64,000 nt of DNA from assembly GCA_963920665.1 (NCBI GenBank), contig OY987267.1:4526001-4590000 (forward strand), given 5' to 3'. Below, piece by piece: positions 27,086 to 40,081 of the stretch. A program made the translations under genes and the position numbers. The stretch's first letter is position 1. Every line of letters begins with the position of its first letter. This DNA comes from Straminergon stramineum. Lineage: Eukaryota; Streptophyta; Bryopsida; Hypnales; Calliergonaceae. Below the pieces are notes generated by a model that was given only the letters and a program-made list of their open reading frames with translations, was not told the origin of the DNA and did not search any database.

Positions 27086-27640
27086 CTTAGTGTCCGCAAC
27101 GGCGTTAACTTACAGAATACAGACAGCGTTAAGAAAAATTCTTACTCTGATTCAGCCTGTGATGCAGCACGTTGACTTACGACGACTTTAACAACTTTAT
27201 CCTCCTCCTCCTCCTTTCGACCTTTTCTAAGATGCTCCGCCACTTCCGCCACTTCCGCCACTTCCCTCACTTCCCTTGGACTTTGGACTTCCACCCACTT
27301 GTTGGTCTCACTGCTCGTCTACAACGCGGCTAATAGTAATCTCAAGCGGCGCAGTCTGACTTCCGTTCATTTCAATCATCGTCAGTGGCGAACTCCACTT
27401 CCGTCCATCACTTGTGCCGCTGGCTTCAGTTGGACGTGAGTGATCATCGTTGCTTGGATGAGTGCACGGCAGCTTTTTTGGTTGGAACAGGAAGCTAACG
27501 TAAACTTAAGTGGCGGATACTGCTGTCGTTGCACTGGCGCAGGCAAAGTGGGAGAGACGGACGAAGCTTGACAGGCCAAAAGCTGTCAGACGGAGACGAC
27601 GACGGAGCAATACTGACTTATATTGCGCAAGAGTAAAGAC
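27086..27640. other. GC-richer island of unknown nature
   Basis: Composition shifts sharply from the AT-rich surroundings. A short tandem repeat CGCCACTTC lies at about 27237-27265, and a CCT run at about 27201-27214. A minus-strand ORF (27382-27579, 65 codons) and interrupted plus-strand frames show no family motif. It could be a promoter or first-exon relic, or part of a larger element. No function is assigned. Confidence 0.35.
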
Positions 27641-28034
27641 TAAGTTAGTACCCAATGATTTCAACTGAATCTTGCAAGAGTCCACCTCCTACACAATATC
27701 CTTTTCACACTGCAACAAGATAGAGGATTATACATCACTTTCCTCCACTAGCTCAGCTCCAAATGGAACATAATCTTGTAGATTTATCATTTTGCAAGAC
27801 CCCATACCAAAGTCCACACAACAAATGGTTTTGTAAGTAAAACTTTGCTATGATTTGGTTGGTACTCTAAATTCAAGTAAAGACTAATGGAAGAGTCCCT
27901 TTTTTGATGGCTCTATCCCACAAGGGCAAAGACTATCAATTAATTTCAATTTTGCAAGAGCCCACTTCCTAGACATGATCTTTTTTACACTACAAAAAGC
28001 GTCTTTGTCATCTCTTCCCTTCACTAAGTCATAA
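27641..28034. repeat. Pair of diverged direct repeats (~110 bp each)
   Basis: Two similar segments lie at about 27655-27780 and 27895-28040. Both read roughly 'TTTCAA(TT)...TTGCAAGAGYCCACYTCCTA' followed by TTTTCACACTRCAA and end CATAATCTTG. They look like a local duplication or two old copies of one repeat. No coding signal. Confidence 0.5.
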
Positions 28035-28260
28035 TCTTGAAAGGATGGATAGGTGCCTATGGAAATCATTTATTTTAGAACCTTGTGACATAATCTACTT
28101 TACTACCCCCCCAAATACTCATTGGAGCTCAAACTATTGTGCAAGATTTTTCCCTTTTGCACAAAATTCCAAGTATGAATAATTGCACTTCTTTCCTACA
28201 TAGGATGATTATTTGTCACCCATTGGACAAAAAATGACCTTAGTGTTGTTGAAGGGTTAA
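28035..28260 (-). mobile_element. 230 bp MITE, family B, copy 3 (inverted)
   Basis: The right terminus is TTGAAGGGTTAA at 28249-28260. Inside are CATTGGACAAAAAATGACC, CTCAAACTATTGTGCAAGA, AATACTCATTGGAG and TGGAAATCATTTATTTTAG, matching the reverse complement of the copy at 30271-30500. The left terminus is degraded. Confidence 0.66.
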
Positions 28261-28810
28261 TTTGATAGAGCTTCAAAGAAATACCATTCTTGTTCAAGAT
28301 TCCACACCAAAGATCAAAGTAAACATGACAAATCAGTTGAGAACTACAATTTTACCATAAGATTGGTTGGTAGTCTAATTCAACCCACTTCCACAGATGT
28401 AAAGAATTGCTAGGATGATTCCTTTGTGTTGTTAGGGTGTCTTATTTGTAGAATATCTAGATCTTCGAACGGGCAAGTCCTTTCATGGGGCTCTCATGCA
28501 TGAGGACAAATGACAAGAAACTCCTATAGAAGCTGAAGAAATTTCTGTTGATTTTTCTTTGCACCATATAAAAAATGGCAATGCAAAATTTTTTGGACAC
28601 AAGATTCTTCTAAGGTGGGAATACCAAGAATGGTTTCAATGTATATGATCTTGTCATTTATGCCTTGAAATCACAAGAGTAGGTACATTGAAATCATTTG
28701 TGGCACCATCACGGTTTATGGTGTTCCTACTTCCTACCGTACCCGTTGTGTGTTGGGTGCCGTCCTCTTCCCTCTTTCGCAACGGGACCTCCCGCATCGC
28801 AATTCCAGTT

Positions 28811-29071
28811 GAGACTATAGTAGTGCGACGAGCCGAATGCGGAGGTCCAGCCAAGGGTGAATGTAAAAAAAAGCCCCCCTATTTTGTGCTTGACTAATCT
28901 ATTTCTCAATTGTGCCCTCAACTAATTTGGGGTCTCTGATTGCAAATATGAACTCAAAATTTGCAAATTTTGTCTTGCCTTGCAAATAAATCGTTCCTGC
29001 GTTTTCCCCAGGGGTAAAATGCGGGGGGCAAAACGGTCCCCGCATTCGGCTCGTCGCACTACTATAGTCTC
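28811..29071. repeat. Perfect 32-bp inverted repeat with 197-nt spacer
   Basis: Arms 28811-28842 and 29040-29071 are exact reverse complements over 32 nt (starting GAGACTATAGTAGTGCGACG). Similarity ends abruptly at both sides of each arm. The spacer holds a poly-A/C stretch (about 28865-28880) and a second short G-rich/C-rich pair, GCGGGGG and CCCCGC. A perfect long repeat points to a recent origin. It lies about 0.9 kb upstream of the receptor-kinase start. Confidence 0.9.
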
Positions 29072-29987
29072 GACCCGCCATTCCCTACCCTGGACGGAAA
29101 ACATCCCTTCCAGTTGGTCGACGACTGCCCCCCCGCCCCCCGCCTTCTGGACGACGAATTGTGGACGAAACCCTTCGTTCAACGACGCGGCTACAGAAAC
29201 AAGAAAAAAAGTCAGTCAAAACGCTTCCGAAGTTTTCCAAGCACGTGCTCCCAACGCCACACCTTACCCGTGCGTACTAGGGTGCGTACCTGGGTGCGTA
29301 CTTTGGGTGTACCTGGAAGTGGTCACTGACGAAACGAAGAACGGCCAGCGCAAGAGGTTTGGGTCAATTGGGTGTACAAGATAGGGGAGCTAGGGGCCAG
29401 GCCAATTCATTCATTTCCCACTTTTGCCTTCGCAAAACGTTTCCTGTACTCTACAAGCTGCTCTCCTATCTAGCTTTATATCGATTCATTAGTTCGTCGT
29501 TGGCTTCTCTCCCTTCTTCTGCCGTGAGCTTGCTAGCAATCTACAGTATCAACCTGGGCTTGATGTAATAATTCATTAGCAATCCAGTTGATGGAGTGGC
29601 GTTCTTGACAGAGTGTGAGCCTTCGTGTAGCTTCTGAAGTATCGTTAGTGATAGATTCGCGACGTTGGATAATGGCAGGTTTCGATTGACGTGATTTGAG
29701 ATCCAGGGTTCGGAAAGCAAAGCACTGACAAGTTCTGGAGTAGCCGACTATGACTTGCAGCAGGCAGTGGCGTAGGGGTATGAAGCAGATGGGATCGGCA
29801 TCTATCTATTTGGGTTGCCAAAGAGCTTAACATTCGCTATTTGAAGTTCACCACTCCGGGGTGTTTGAAGTCAAGTTTTTGGAAGTTCGTCAGGTTTGGG
29901 GATATCTAGCATCTATCCATTCAAGGTTTCACGATTAGCGATTTACACTGTTTGAGTTAGGATCGGACGTCTTCGGGAGCAAATTCA
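29072..29987 (+). promoter_or_regulatory. Upstream region of the receptor-kinase gene
   Basis: It contains a four-unit imperfect tandem repeat of GTGCGTACNNGG type at about 29270-29317 and a TATA-like TTTATATC at 29475-29482, in otherwise ordinary-composition DNA that precedes the ATG at 29988. ORFs here (for example 28980-29384) show no homology I recognise. Promoter assignment is by position only. Confidence 0.4.
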
Positions 29988-32900
29988 ATGGAAGGAGTGA
30001 CTGGGGAGCAGCGAATTGGGAGACTTTATGGAGTGGTCACAGTACTGGTCTTCTGTTGGAGCACATGTTTTGTTGGCGCCGTCATCAACCCCACCGACTG
30101 TAAGTTCAAACTCTTACTAGCTAAGTCTGCTTTGAAATCGTTTCAGTTTCAAGTGTCTGAGAATGGTGCAAAGTAGAATCCGCTAGAGTTTCTCGCTAGT
30201 GGTCGACATTTCTGTTGAGTGAGGGGGACTGCGCTCCCAAGTGATCAATACTATGCAGCCTAATTTGTGCTTAACCCCTAAACGACGCGGCAAACGTTTT
30301 TTGTCCGATGAACGTCAAGGAATTCTTCTCTGTAGGACAGAATTGGAACTATTCATCCTCGGAATTAGGGGTGGAAAGGGGAGATCATCTACAGTAGTTT
30401 GACTTCCAATGAGTATTTTTGATTTTTTTAAAGTGGATGATGTCACACGGTTCCAAAATGCCTGATTTCCACGGTCACCAGCCCAGCGTTCAAGAGTTAA
30501 GGGGCTTTGTTTTGGGGTATCGTACATGGTGTACACTACTGCGAAGGGGTGATCGAGGGCCTGTCAAGAAAAAAAGAATTCAGCAAGTCGATTGATAGGG
30601 TCCTGGTTTTAGTGAGTAGAAATCGTTTCAGATTCAATGGAAATTAGAATACGTCGTGCTCCGGGATCGTCAAGCTGGGCAGCCAAGTGATTATTATTTA
30701 CGCAGCCTAATCTATGCTTAAGGAATCTCTACAGTAGCCTTTGTTGGCGGGATTCCAATAATGTGCTCTGTTTGGGTTATCAGACACCTTGAACTGAGAA
30801 GGGTTCTGGAGGGATTCCTTCAGCGATTTCACGATAGGTCCCAGCAGTTGCTCAGAGAATCTGCTCTCTGCATAATTTACCATATTTTCTAACTTTTAGG
30901 TGCTCCCACACGATTTGGGCACAGTCACAAAAGGCACTCAGCGTACTCATATTCTTTCAACATGAAAGACCTTGGGATTGGTTCGTAGGGTTCTTCGTGA
31001 ATATTCCAGTCTCAAACTTCGAGAAAGTCAACTTGGTGTGACGATTGGCGTACGGGCATCCAGACGGATCACGTCTTCTCCATTTTTTTACTAGAGAAAA
31101 CGACACCTGTCTGTAATATTAAGTGTACATGTCTCTGACTAATTTTCAACATAAACAGTTGGGTTTTTTTTAAACTTCAACTAGTAATTCGATTTAGGTT
31201 AATTAGAATTTTTTTGTCTAATTGGGCTTGAGAAGTGATGAAGAAAGCTGTGGTGTTTGTTTGTGTGCAGTAAGCGCGCTCAAGTCACTGAGCAGCGCTT
31301 GGGGTGCTAACGTTCTGGGCTGGACAACTGGGGACCCATGTGTGGATAACTGGCAAGGCGTGTATTGCGATGATTCCAATTCACAAGTTGAAAAATTGTA
31401 AGCCCAATGTTAGTTTCCTTTAATTTCAAAGTTGAGGTTAGGTAGGTGCACCCGGAATCGCCACCCAGTGAAATGCATGCTCCTGAATTGTACAGAATGC
31501 ATTCATTTCAAGTTCACATAGTTTACTTTAGATTTATCCGAAGTGAGATTGAACGGGAAGGATGACAATGAACTAAACTAGCTTGGCTTGTGCCTGACAC
31601 GGGCTTGTAAGCCTTATTTTCACTTCAACTTTAGTTTGACAGCGTCTCAAAGTGATAATTCAGACTCAAAGGACCCGGTAATTCTAGGTGGAAACGCCGT
31701 GGTAATGAAAATTTAATAAGCAATCAAACAAGATGAATGGACAAAAAGATCCTGTCCTGGTATATAACAGATGATGATGTAGACAGTGATTTGCATTTGG
31801 TTGACAATAATGAAGTTCTGATATGGGTGAGTTTTGTCGACTTGTGTTAATTTTGCAGGCTACTTACGAGCGCCTCTATTGTTGGGACAATACCAGCAGC
31901 AATTGGATCCTTTTCGGGTTTGAAGCAGTTGTAAGTTCACTTCCTTGCTACCAAAAATTTCTTGAATTTGATGTTAGTGCTTAGGAATCATTGCAAACAT
32001 AGAGATTTAAACTGAAGATTGGATACTTCCCCACTCAATTCCAGACGAATTATTGGGTGAAGAAGTGAATGAAAGAGAGAATGTGACCCGGCATCCATTG
32101 GGATTCAAAAGTGACAGGAATGCACTCGATATATAGATTTATCAAGCAGGTACTACTATTGATTAGGTTTTCTCATGGTGAGTGTTGTGGCATGTGTTCA
32201 AATTCAAGGTTGAAAATGAGATTGATGTTGTGTGCTCATTCTATTTTCCAGGGACTTGTCATTTAATCGCGACTTGCAGGGGTCTATACCTCCTGAGATT
32301 GGACAATTGACGACCCTAACAAGTTTGTAAGTCTACCACCTCGTGAGCTTCAGTTAGTCTGTCCTTAGTTTGTGTCTGCTCCAAGGCATCGTGGAATCCA
32401 TAGGAACATATACTTATTCATGACACTGGTGCATTGATTTCTGCAAGTGCGAGATTATTTGACCTAATGATTACTTTGTTGCACCCCTCGGTATTTGGGT
32501 TTCATCAAAATTGACAATTTTTCTGTTCTGTTTGTTCTTTTAGGATCATTCAAGGTTGTGCTTTGACAGGCCCCATACCTACTACTTTGGGCAATCTGAA
32601 GAATCTGACATTCTTGTAAGCTACCTTTCCGAGCGTCCATATCATGAAAAATCAACACTCTGTCGTGTAAAAACTCTTGATTCAATCTTAATAGCAGATT
32701 AAGCATGTCTCATTTATTAGTGATGATTGTTTCTATTGTACTTCTGCTTTACAAATGTAGATACTACTTCTACTTAATTGCGTCCCGTGGATTTCAGTTT
32801 TGTGAAGTACCTCTAAAGAATTTTTCTTAGTCATTTTGGCTCCTGAGACGTGTAGTTAGTTCCCTGAAATTCCTTTTGTACAACCCTTTGAGAATTATTG

Positions 32901-35900
32901 GATTTTCGTGTACAACGTAAGCAAGAATGACTTGCTGGCAAAAAGTTGACTCCAAATCTTTGATATGGATGTGTCATTTGGATGGTCTGCTTATTGGGGT
33001 TTCAGTAGAGATCAGAGCCCAATTTCATTTCATTTAAATTTAAATTTCCTAAATGAATCTTGGGAACTTTGTGTTTGCAGAGCCTTCAACAACAATCAGC
33101 TGACGGGTGAAATTCCGTCTGTACTTGGTGGACTTCAGAAATTGACTTGGTTTGATTTCAGCACTAATAACCTGGCAGGCCGGTTGCCTGTATCTACCAC
33201 GGCAGGTGGATTTGGGTTGGACACCTTGGCAAGCTGTGAGCACATGTGAGTCTCGGAGAAGCTTTGATCTCAAACTCTTTATTTACTTGCTCTTTCAACC
33301 TAGCGTTGCAAGGTTTAGGGTTCACATATTCTGTGGGATTTCTTCTATACTTTTAGAGACTCCTTTTCGGGAAATGAATTCTCGTTTATTGTCTTGTGTT
33401 TCTGTGCAGCCATCTCAACAACAATTCTTTCACGGGTGGCATCCCATCTGAACTTGGTGCACCGCCAGGTGGAGTCGTCAAATTGACGAACCTTGTCCAC
33501 TTGTAAGCCTGCATCAAAATATGAGAATCCCGAAATTTTTCCTATTTCAATTGCTTCCTGTTTAATACTCCGTAGGAAAAAAGGAATGCCACACTTAAGC
33601 GAGAGCTGAATCAATAAGTTGTACTTCATCAGATCATTGCATTTTAATATTTTATTAAACATTTTCTTCCATCGTTTTCAGGTTGCTTGAAAGCAATCAA
33701 CTGAATGGGAGCATTCCAGATTCTTTAGCGAATATCACATCCCTAGAAATTGTGTAAGTTATATTCCAGTTGGATGTGTTTTGCAGTCTATCTTTTTTGG
33801 TGTTCTGTGTATTATCTTGAAGTACTGCCAGCTGACTTTTGAGCTTTAAACAACAGGAGCCTCTCCAACAATCAGTTGTCTGGTCCGGTTCCAACAAGTC
33901 TCAATCGGTTTACAACAATTGGAAAACTACATCAACTGTAAGTATCTATCTGGCTTGCTTCCTAGAAAGGAATTTGTAAGAAATAAGTTATGAAGTTTGA
34001 ACCCCAATACCCCATAGCTTTCGAATTTAGAATATGGGTTTAAAGGCTTGTTCACACTTGGTGTTAGGAGTGTTGGTAGCAAAGAAAATTTAGTTCACAG
34101 GTGTATCTATAATCAATCCTGAAGAGTCTCACTAACAGCAGACTTAACACTTCTAACATCAAGCGAGAACATATTTTAATAGTAGTTTGAAGAGAGATTG
34201 TTTTGTTAATATACACTGGATAATTGGTTACGAGTAGGGAGGCCTGAGAGTCTGAGAGAGTTGCTGAGCAGAGCCCTTTTTCACGAAATCAAGACTGTCA
34301 AATCTTAGACGATCTACAACTTCTTGAAAACACAGAGAAGATGGGATTCTGATTTTTAGATATCCCTCTTTTCCAACTGCAATTTGCCATGCCAAATGAA
34401 AATAATAGGAGAGGATAATGTACCAATATAAGCTTAGTTAGAGCTGACTATGGTAGCTAATTATAGTTTGCATCTCCGGTTATTGCAGCTTTTCAGAACA
34501 TTGACGATGATTCTGCATTTAAAATTTTTGAATTTAAAAAAATTCTTTATGGGTTTCACTCAGGATAGATTCTCAGTGTTAACCTTGGGTTTGTCTCTGC
34601 AATATACAGACTTCTAGGACATAACCAATTCACTGGAACCATTCCGGACTTGACAGTAGTGGCTACTGGACTACAAGTCATGTAAGATTTATTTTGCCAT
34701 GCCTGGTTTTGCTATAACTGAAAACGCCCTATTCATTAAAATTTCGAAATTTGAAGTAGGTACTTTTCCAGTTGTCCATCTAGAACCTCAGATTGATAGC
34801 AACACTAATTTTTAGAAATCTGTGCACTTGAATGTCATCATTTTGACGCTCCAAAACATACCATTTCATTTCATTTCATTTTATTAAAATGATCATTGAT
34901 TTGTTAAATGGTTATTGACATTTTGAATTGAACCTTGTGCAGAGATTTGAGCTATAACCCATTTGACCCTCATCCTATTCCTGCATGGCTTCAAATGGCA
35001 ACGAATCTACAAACTTTGTAAGTTGGATATGGGTTTCACTTTGCTAAACTAAAATGCTAGAGTGACTACGATAATATTGCTATGGATATGTGAGTTAGCT
35101 AGAAAAATGCATATGCTTGAAGTCAGACCGTCTTGTTGTCCAATCTGGCAGAAGTTCAAGAGCCTCGACACTTCTCTTCTGGAACCTCAGATCTATACCG
35201 GTCCTAGTTTTTTGAGCTCAGTGCACTTGAATGTCAGACTTTCGGTGCTCCGAAACACGCCAATTTTTTTAACGTGGCTACTACTGAAAATCTGCAATTG
35301 CAATTGCTTTTTTAAGGTACTTGGAGGGCAGCAACATTGTAGGGAATTTTTCTGAGACAATATTCGCCCTTCCTAATCTACAGACAGTGTAAGTGTTGGC
35401 AGTGTGCTCCAAATCATTGTCAGAACTATGTTAGAACAAATTCAAAGTGTTTTCAGAACTGAGGCATTGACTCTACTTGTCTACTATTTGAATTGCTCTG
35501 TCTACTATGTTGTACCTATGGATTGTCAATCAAAAATTTTAGTCTCTAATTAGTGACATCTTCTTTTAACAGGTGGGCACGTAACAACTCTCTGAACGGG
35601 ACTTTGACGATTCCTTCCTCCATTGCGACGAACTTGTCGGTGTCCCTTGAAAACAATCAAATTGACAATTTCTTCGTTCGAAACCCCAACCTCAACACGG
35701 CGACACCTGAATTCCAGTGAGTCTCACCAATGACCCGAACGAAATCAAATTCTTTCACATAAAATCATTCAACTTCAAGCAACTTGTTTGCTTTCTCTAT
35801 CAATCAAACCAAACTTCCAGACAATGCGAATAACAAATTAAACAACAATGCACCAGGTGGCAATCAATGAAGGTGACAAGAGTGTTAACAAGGTTTGTGC

Positions 35901-38900
35901 ACCCATAAGCATCACTATCTTGAATGTGTCACCAACATTTGGACCAAGAAGCGACACTAAATTTTAGATATCGATTACACAAGATGTACACAATCAGAAG
36001 TGATGAGAGCCTATTATCAATTTTTGGTGCATCTAAAGATAATACTTTTAATCATTCATAATTTGTTCATATTGTGTCCAAATAACACAATCATGCTAAA
36101 GTGTCCTCGAATTCTCTTTCACTTGCCAAAAAGATCAAACAAGAAACTTCCTCAAAGTAGCTTCTATAGTCAATAATTCGTGCTTATTACTCGTCGCTAT
36201 GCTAAGTGCTATGACTGACGATTATGGTGCATTTACCTCATCACAGCAGTTGATAAATCATAATATTCGCCTAGTTCAGAATAACGATTGACCACATTTA
36301 CGGACCCTTAAACCCTAAACCCCCCCAAACCCTATAAACTAACCACAATCTCTCTCTCTCTCATTTTCTACGATGTTGCCACAAAATTCACCTAGTTTGG
36401 AAGAAAGATTGACCACCATTACCGACCCTAAATCCTTAATCCCTAACCCACCCACCCCAAACCCCAAATCCCAATAATCCCAATCTCTCTCTCTCTCTGA
36501 TCTTCTGCGATGTTGCCACAGTCCCAAAACTCGCATAGTTTGGAAGAAAGATTGTCCACGATTACCGACCCTAAACCCTTGAACCCTCAATTCCAAACCG
36601 TAGTAACCTCAATCTCTCTCTCTGATCTTCTCCGATGTTGCACCGACGACAGGCTTGCAGGCAACCCCGTGTGCGCTACCAACTTCCTCTTCCGCCCCAT
36701 CAGTGCGTGCGACGGAGCGGACGCCGGCAAAGCCTCATGGACGTTTGCTCCTGCGGGAAACTCCTGCGGCAATGATAGCTGCAGCAGTGCTACTGCGACT
36801 CGCAACTTGGAGAATGCAGGGAACTGCGACTGCGTGGAGCCCTTCACCGTGCAACTAGAAGTCCGGCGTCCCTCCTTCTCTTTCTTCACGGATGAGTTGA
36901 TGGCCAAGCTGCGGCGATACACGTACGAGCAGCTCAATCTGCAACCCGTGCAGGTGAGCCATTCATTCTGTTTAAGGTTACAAATCCTCTGATCGAACTA
37001 CGCTGCAATCTAACTTCCTGGTCCTGGTATGGAAGCCGAGGACTGAGAATGACTTTCGGGAAATTGTAGAAAGTGTAGAAACGAAGAATGCACTTGTTCA
37101 TCGGGGAATCTGAGACCTTGGTGATAGGGTTGCGTCCTACCAAGGTAAATCTGGATGCTAGGGATTTTGTCATGTTAGCAGTCAAGCAGTTTGAAGTGTG
37201 CTATATGCAATGATAGTGTGGCAAGTGTGTAGGATCTTTGAGAATGTGATAGAAGAGAGGGTCAAATTAAAGAGCTTTAGTGTATAGGAAATTTCAGGAG
37301 AGAATGTGATTATTTAGCCAGATTTAGAGCAATTTTGTTGAAATTCAGAGATTCTATCGGTAGCTACCTAATTATCAAGAATATTTTGCAAAATTTGCGA
37401 GGACTACAATCACAGAGTCAATGAAATTTTCGGAGTTAGCCTGTTGAAAAACAGAAATTGAGGAGAGAACGGTTGGTGCAGGTGATGGTGAGTAGCGCTC
37501 TCTTCACTTCTGATGGCCGGGCCAACATTGACATCAACTTCTTCAACGCTGATGGGAAATCAGAGTTGGATCGAGAGTCCAAGACCAACATCACTCATAG
37601 CTTCGCGTTTCAAACTCTTGAGCTTCCTGAATTTAAACCGTACATCGCCAGTCAGGTTATCACTGGGGCAGATTTACGTACGTCTCTTCTCCTCTCCATT
37701 AAATTTTTATTTCCCCATTTTTTAACTCTCATATTATCAATCTGCATGTGTCATTTTCATTTTTATTTTTAAATAGGATAGCATAACATTATTTATTGGT
37801 ACACTCTTCTGTCTATCGTTCTCGTGTGGGTACTTTAGACCGAGTGAATTTTTTTACTACGTGTGATGTCTTGCATCCACCACTTTAGAATCTAATGACT
37901 TGATGGCTACACTATTTCCGTTCTTCTTCAAACATAGCCAGGGTGCCCACCTTATTCTGGAACGCTCATTAAGTAGACAGAAGAGTGTAGTCTAGTGGGG
38001 AGCACCGTAGATTCCGAATTCTAAATTTGGGTGCTTGTATAGCATTTAAGTGGGGCTAATCATGGAATGTGTCTTAACCTTGAAAAAAATCTGGTGTGGA
38101 ATCTTGTAATAGAATAATCGCCTTTCGTCTCTTTGGTCAAAAATGCCATGATATTTTGGGAGCTGGACTTGCTAATTCTCTCACAATTTGATTTCCTGTA
38201 CAAAAGAATTTATACCTCCTTTCCCTCTGTTTCCAATTCCCTGACATGGTGGTTGTCATGGTGGATCAGATGCATCCAAAAAATTTCTTGGAGCAGCGGC
38301 TATTTCTGGCATTGTTGTGGGCATTTTAGCTGCGATATCTGTTATTGGAGTTTATGCAGTCTGGCAGAGACGCAGAGCTCAGAGAATGGAGCTTATGACT
38401 CAACCTTTCGGTAAGAACCCTGCTTCTGTATGTAGACAGTTTGAATTTATGCATGCTATTATTTGCTTGATATTTTATGGACTAGACTAGATGACTTTTG
38501 AGAGCCAAGACGGTTATCCTTTCTGTTCAATACATGCTGTCACAAAATGCTATCATTCTTTCATGCCAATGGATGGTCACGTTCTCATCCATTGAATTCT
38601 TCATCCGGAGTTGAGATGGGTGCAGTGCGTAACTAACCAATCTTTAGTTTAAACCTCCTTATTTGCAATCTGCTTAAAGGGACATATTCTTTCTTTCGTA
38701 AAGGGATTGTTGAAAATTTTGCAATTTTGTATTGCTAAGTTGTACCCTTGAATCAAGGACATCCAAGAGTAATAGTTTCTGGAATTGCTTTGAACCCTGC
38801 TTGTCAAGCAATGAAAAACTTGACTCAACTGCCTCAATTGGTTGACTTAGCATAATAGATTAGATTCCTTTTCATAGCCGTGGGACTTGAGAAGGTTATT

Positions 38901-40001
38901 GGACATAATGCTAAGTTGTACTTTTGAGTCAAGAATGCTGAAAAGTGCGTCTATTGTCCATGAGAAAGACCATGTTGGACATAGTGTTGTGAGTTATAAC
39001 CTTCTCGCTCATCACCAAAAAGACTTGATACATCTGCATTGAATAGTCAACTTAACCTTTAAATGTCACAACCGCCCCCTGGGGCTGCTTAGTCATTTCT
39101 TTTATAAACCTGTGACGTTTAAGGGGTTATGTTCTGACATGAGTAGTCAAAGGAGCTTTTATTGATCTGGGTCAAGGCATAGGCTTAAAGGAAGTGGTTG
39201 TCTTTGCAGCCCATTGGGGAGGAGCAGGTGGAGAGAAGGATGTGGCTGCTCCTCAGATTGCAGGTGCACGTTGGTTCTCTTTTGGCGAGGTGAAGAAAGT
39301 CACCAACAATTTTGCTGCTGAGAACGAGATTGGTGAGGGAGGCTACGGCAAGGTACAATACTCAAATGAAATTTTCGTTTTCATTCTTTTTCTTATTGTC
39401 ATTTTTATTCACATTTTTGTCATAAGCTCAAATCTATCACCTCAATTCAAGCGTGTGTTTGATTCCATTCAAATGTCTTGTTCCATGAATTTCAGTATTG
39501 TACGTCATAATGTACTTGATAATGCTTGAGCCAGGAGGCTTGAGAGTATTGACATAATGTCAAGTCGTTGTCCTCAGTCAAGAACGTTCATATGTACTAC
39601 TTGGTTGATGTAACGACTTAGCATTCCGAAAACGATTACGTGGTTATAATTCTCTTTGACTAAAATTTTCGTGATCTTACTTTGGAGGAATCAATGGTGT
39701 AAATTTCAGGCAAGAAAACGTGTTGCAATTATCTGCAGTTATCTTACTTCTGATGCATGTGAGCAGGTGTATGCTGGAATATTAGCATCTGGGGAGCGTG
39801 TGGCTGTGAAGAGGGCACAAGAGAACTCCATGCAAGGAGCAGAGGAGTTTAAGAATGAGATTGAACTTCTCTCACGTGTCCACCACAAGAATTTGGTATG
39901 GAATCTCGTATTTGCGCATGTATATATGTTCTAAATTTATGGTGTGTGATCAATACCAAATTTTGATATCTGATTAGGGTGTGAAAACTACACAAACACA
40001 C

Positions 40002-40081
<80 letters not shown>

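Noticed and set aside
28980..29384. 134-codon plus-strand ORF upstream of the kinase
   Set aside because: It includes one arm of the perfect inverted repeat and the GTGCGTAC repeat. No family motif is seen and the composition is not clearly coding.
36339..36596. 85-codon minus-strand ORF with repeated Gly/Leu pattern
   Set aside because: It is the reverse translation of the intronic minisatellite; its protein repeat only mirrors the 125 bp DNA repeat.
36510..36652. In-frame upstream extension of kinase exon 14
   Set aside because: The frame is open into the minisatellite, but the acceptor GACGACAG at 36652 restores the QLAGNPVC junction expected after exon 13.
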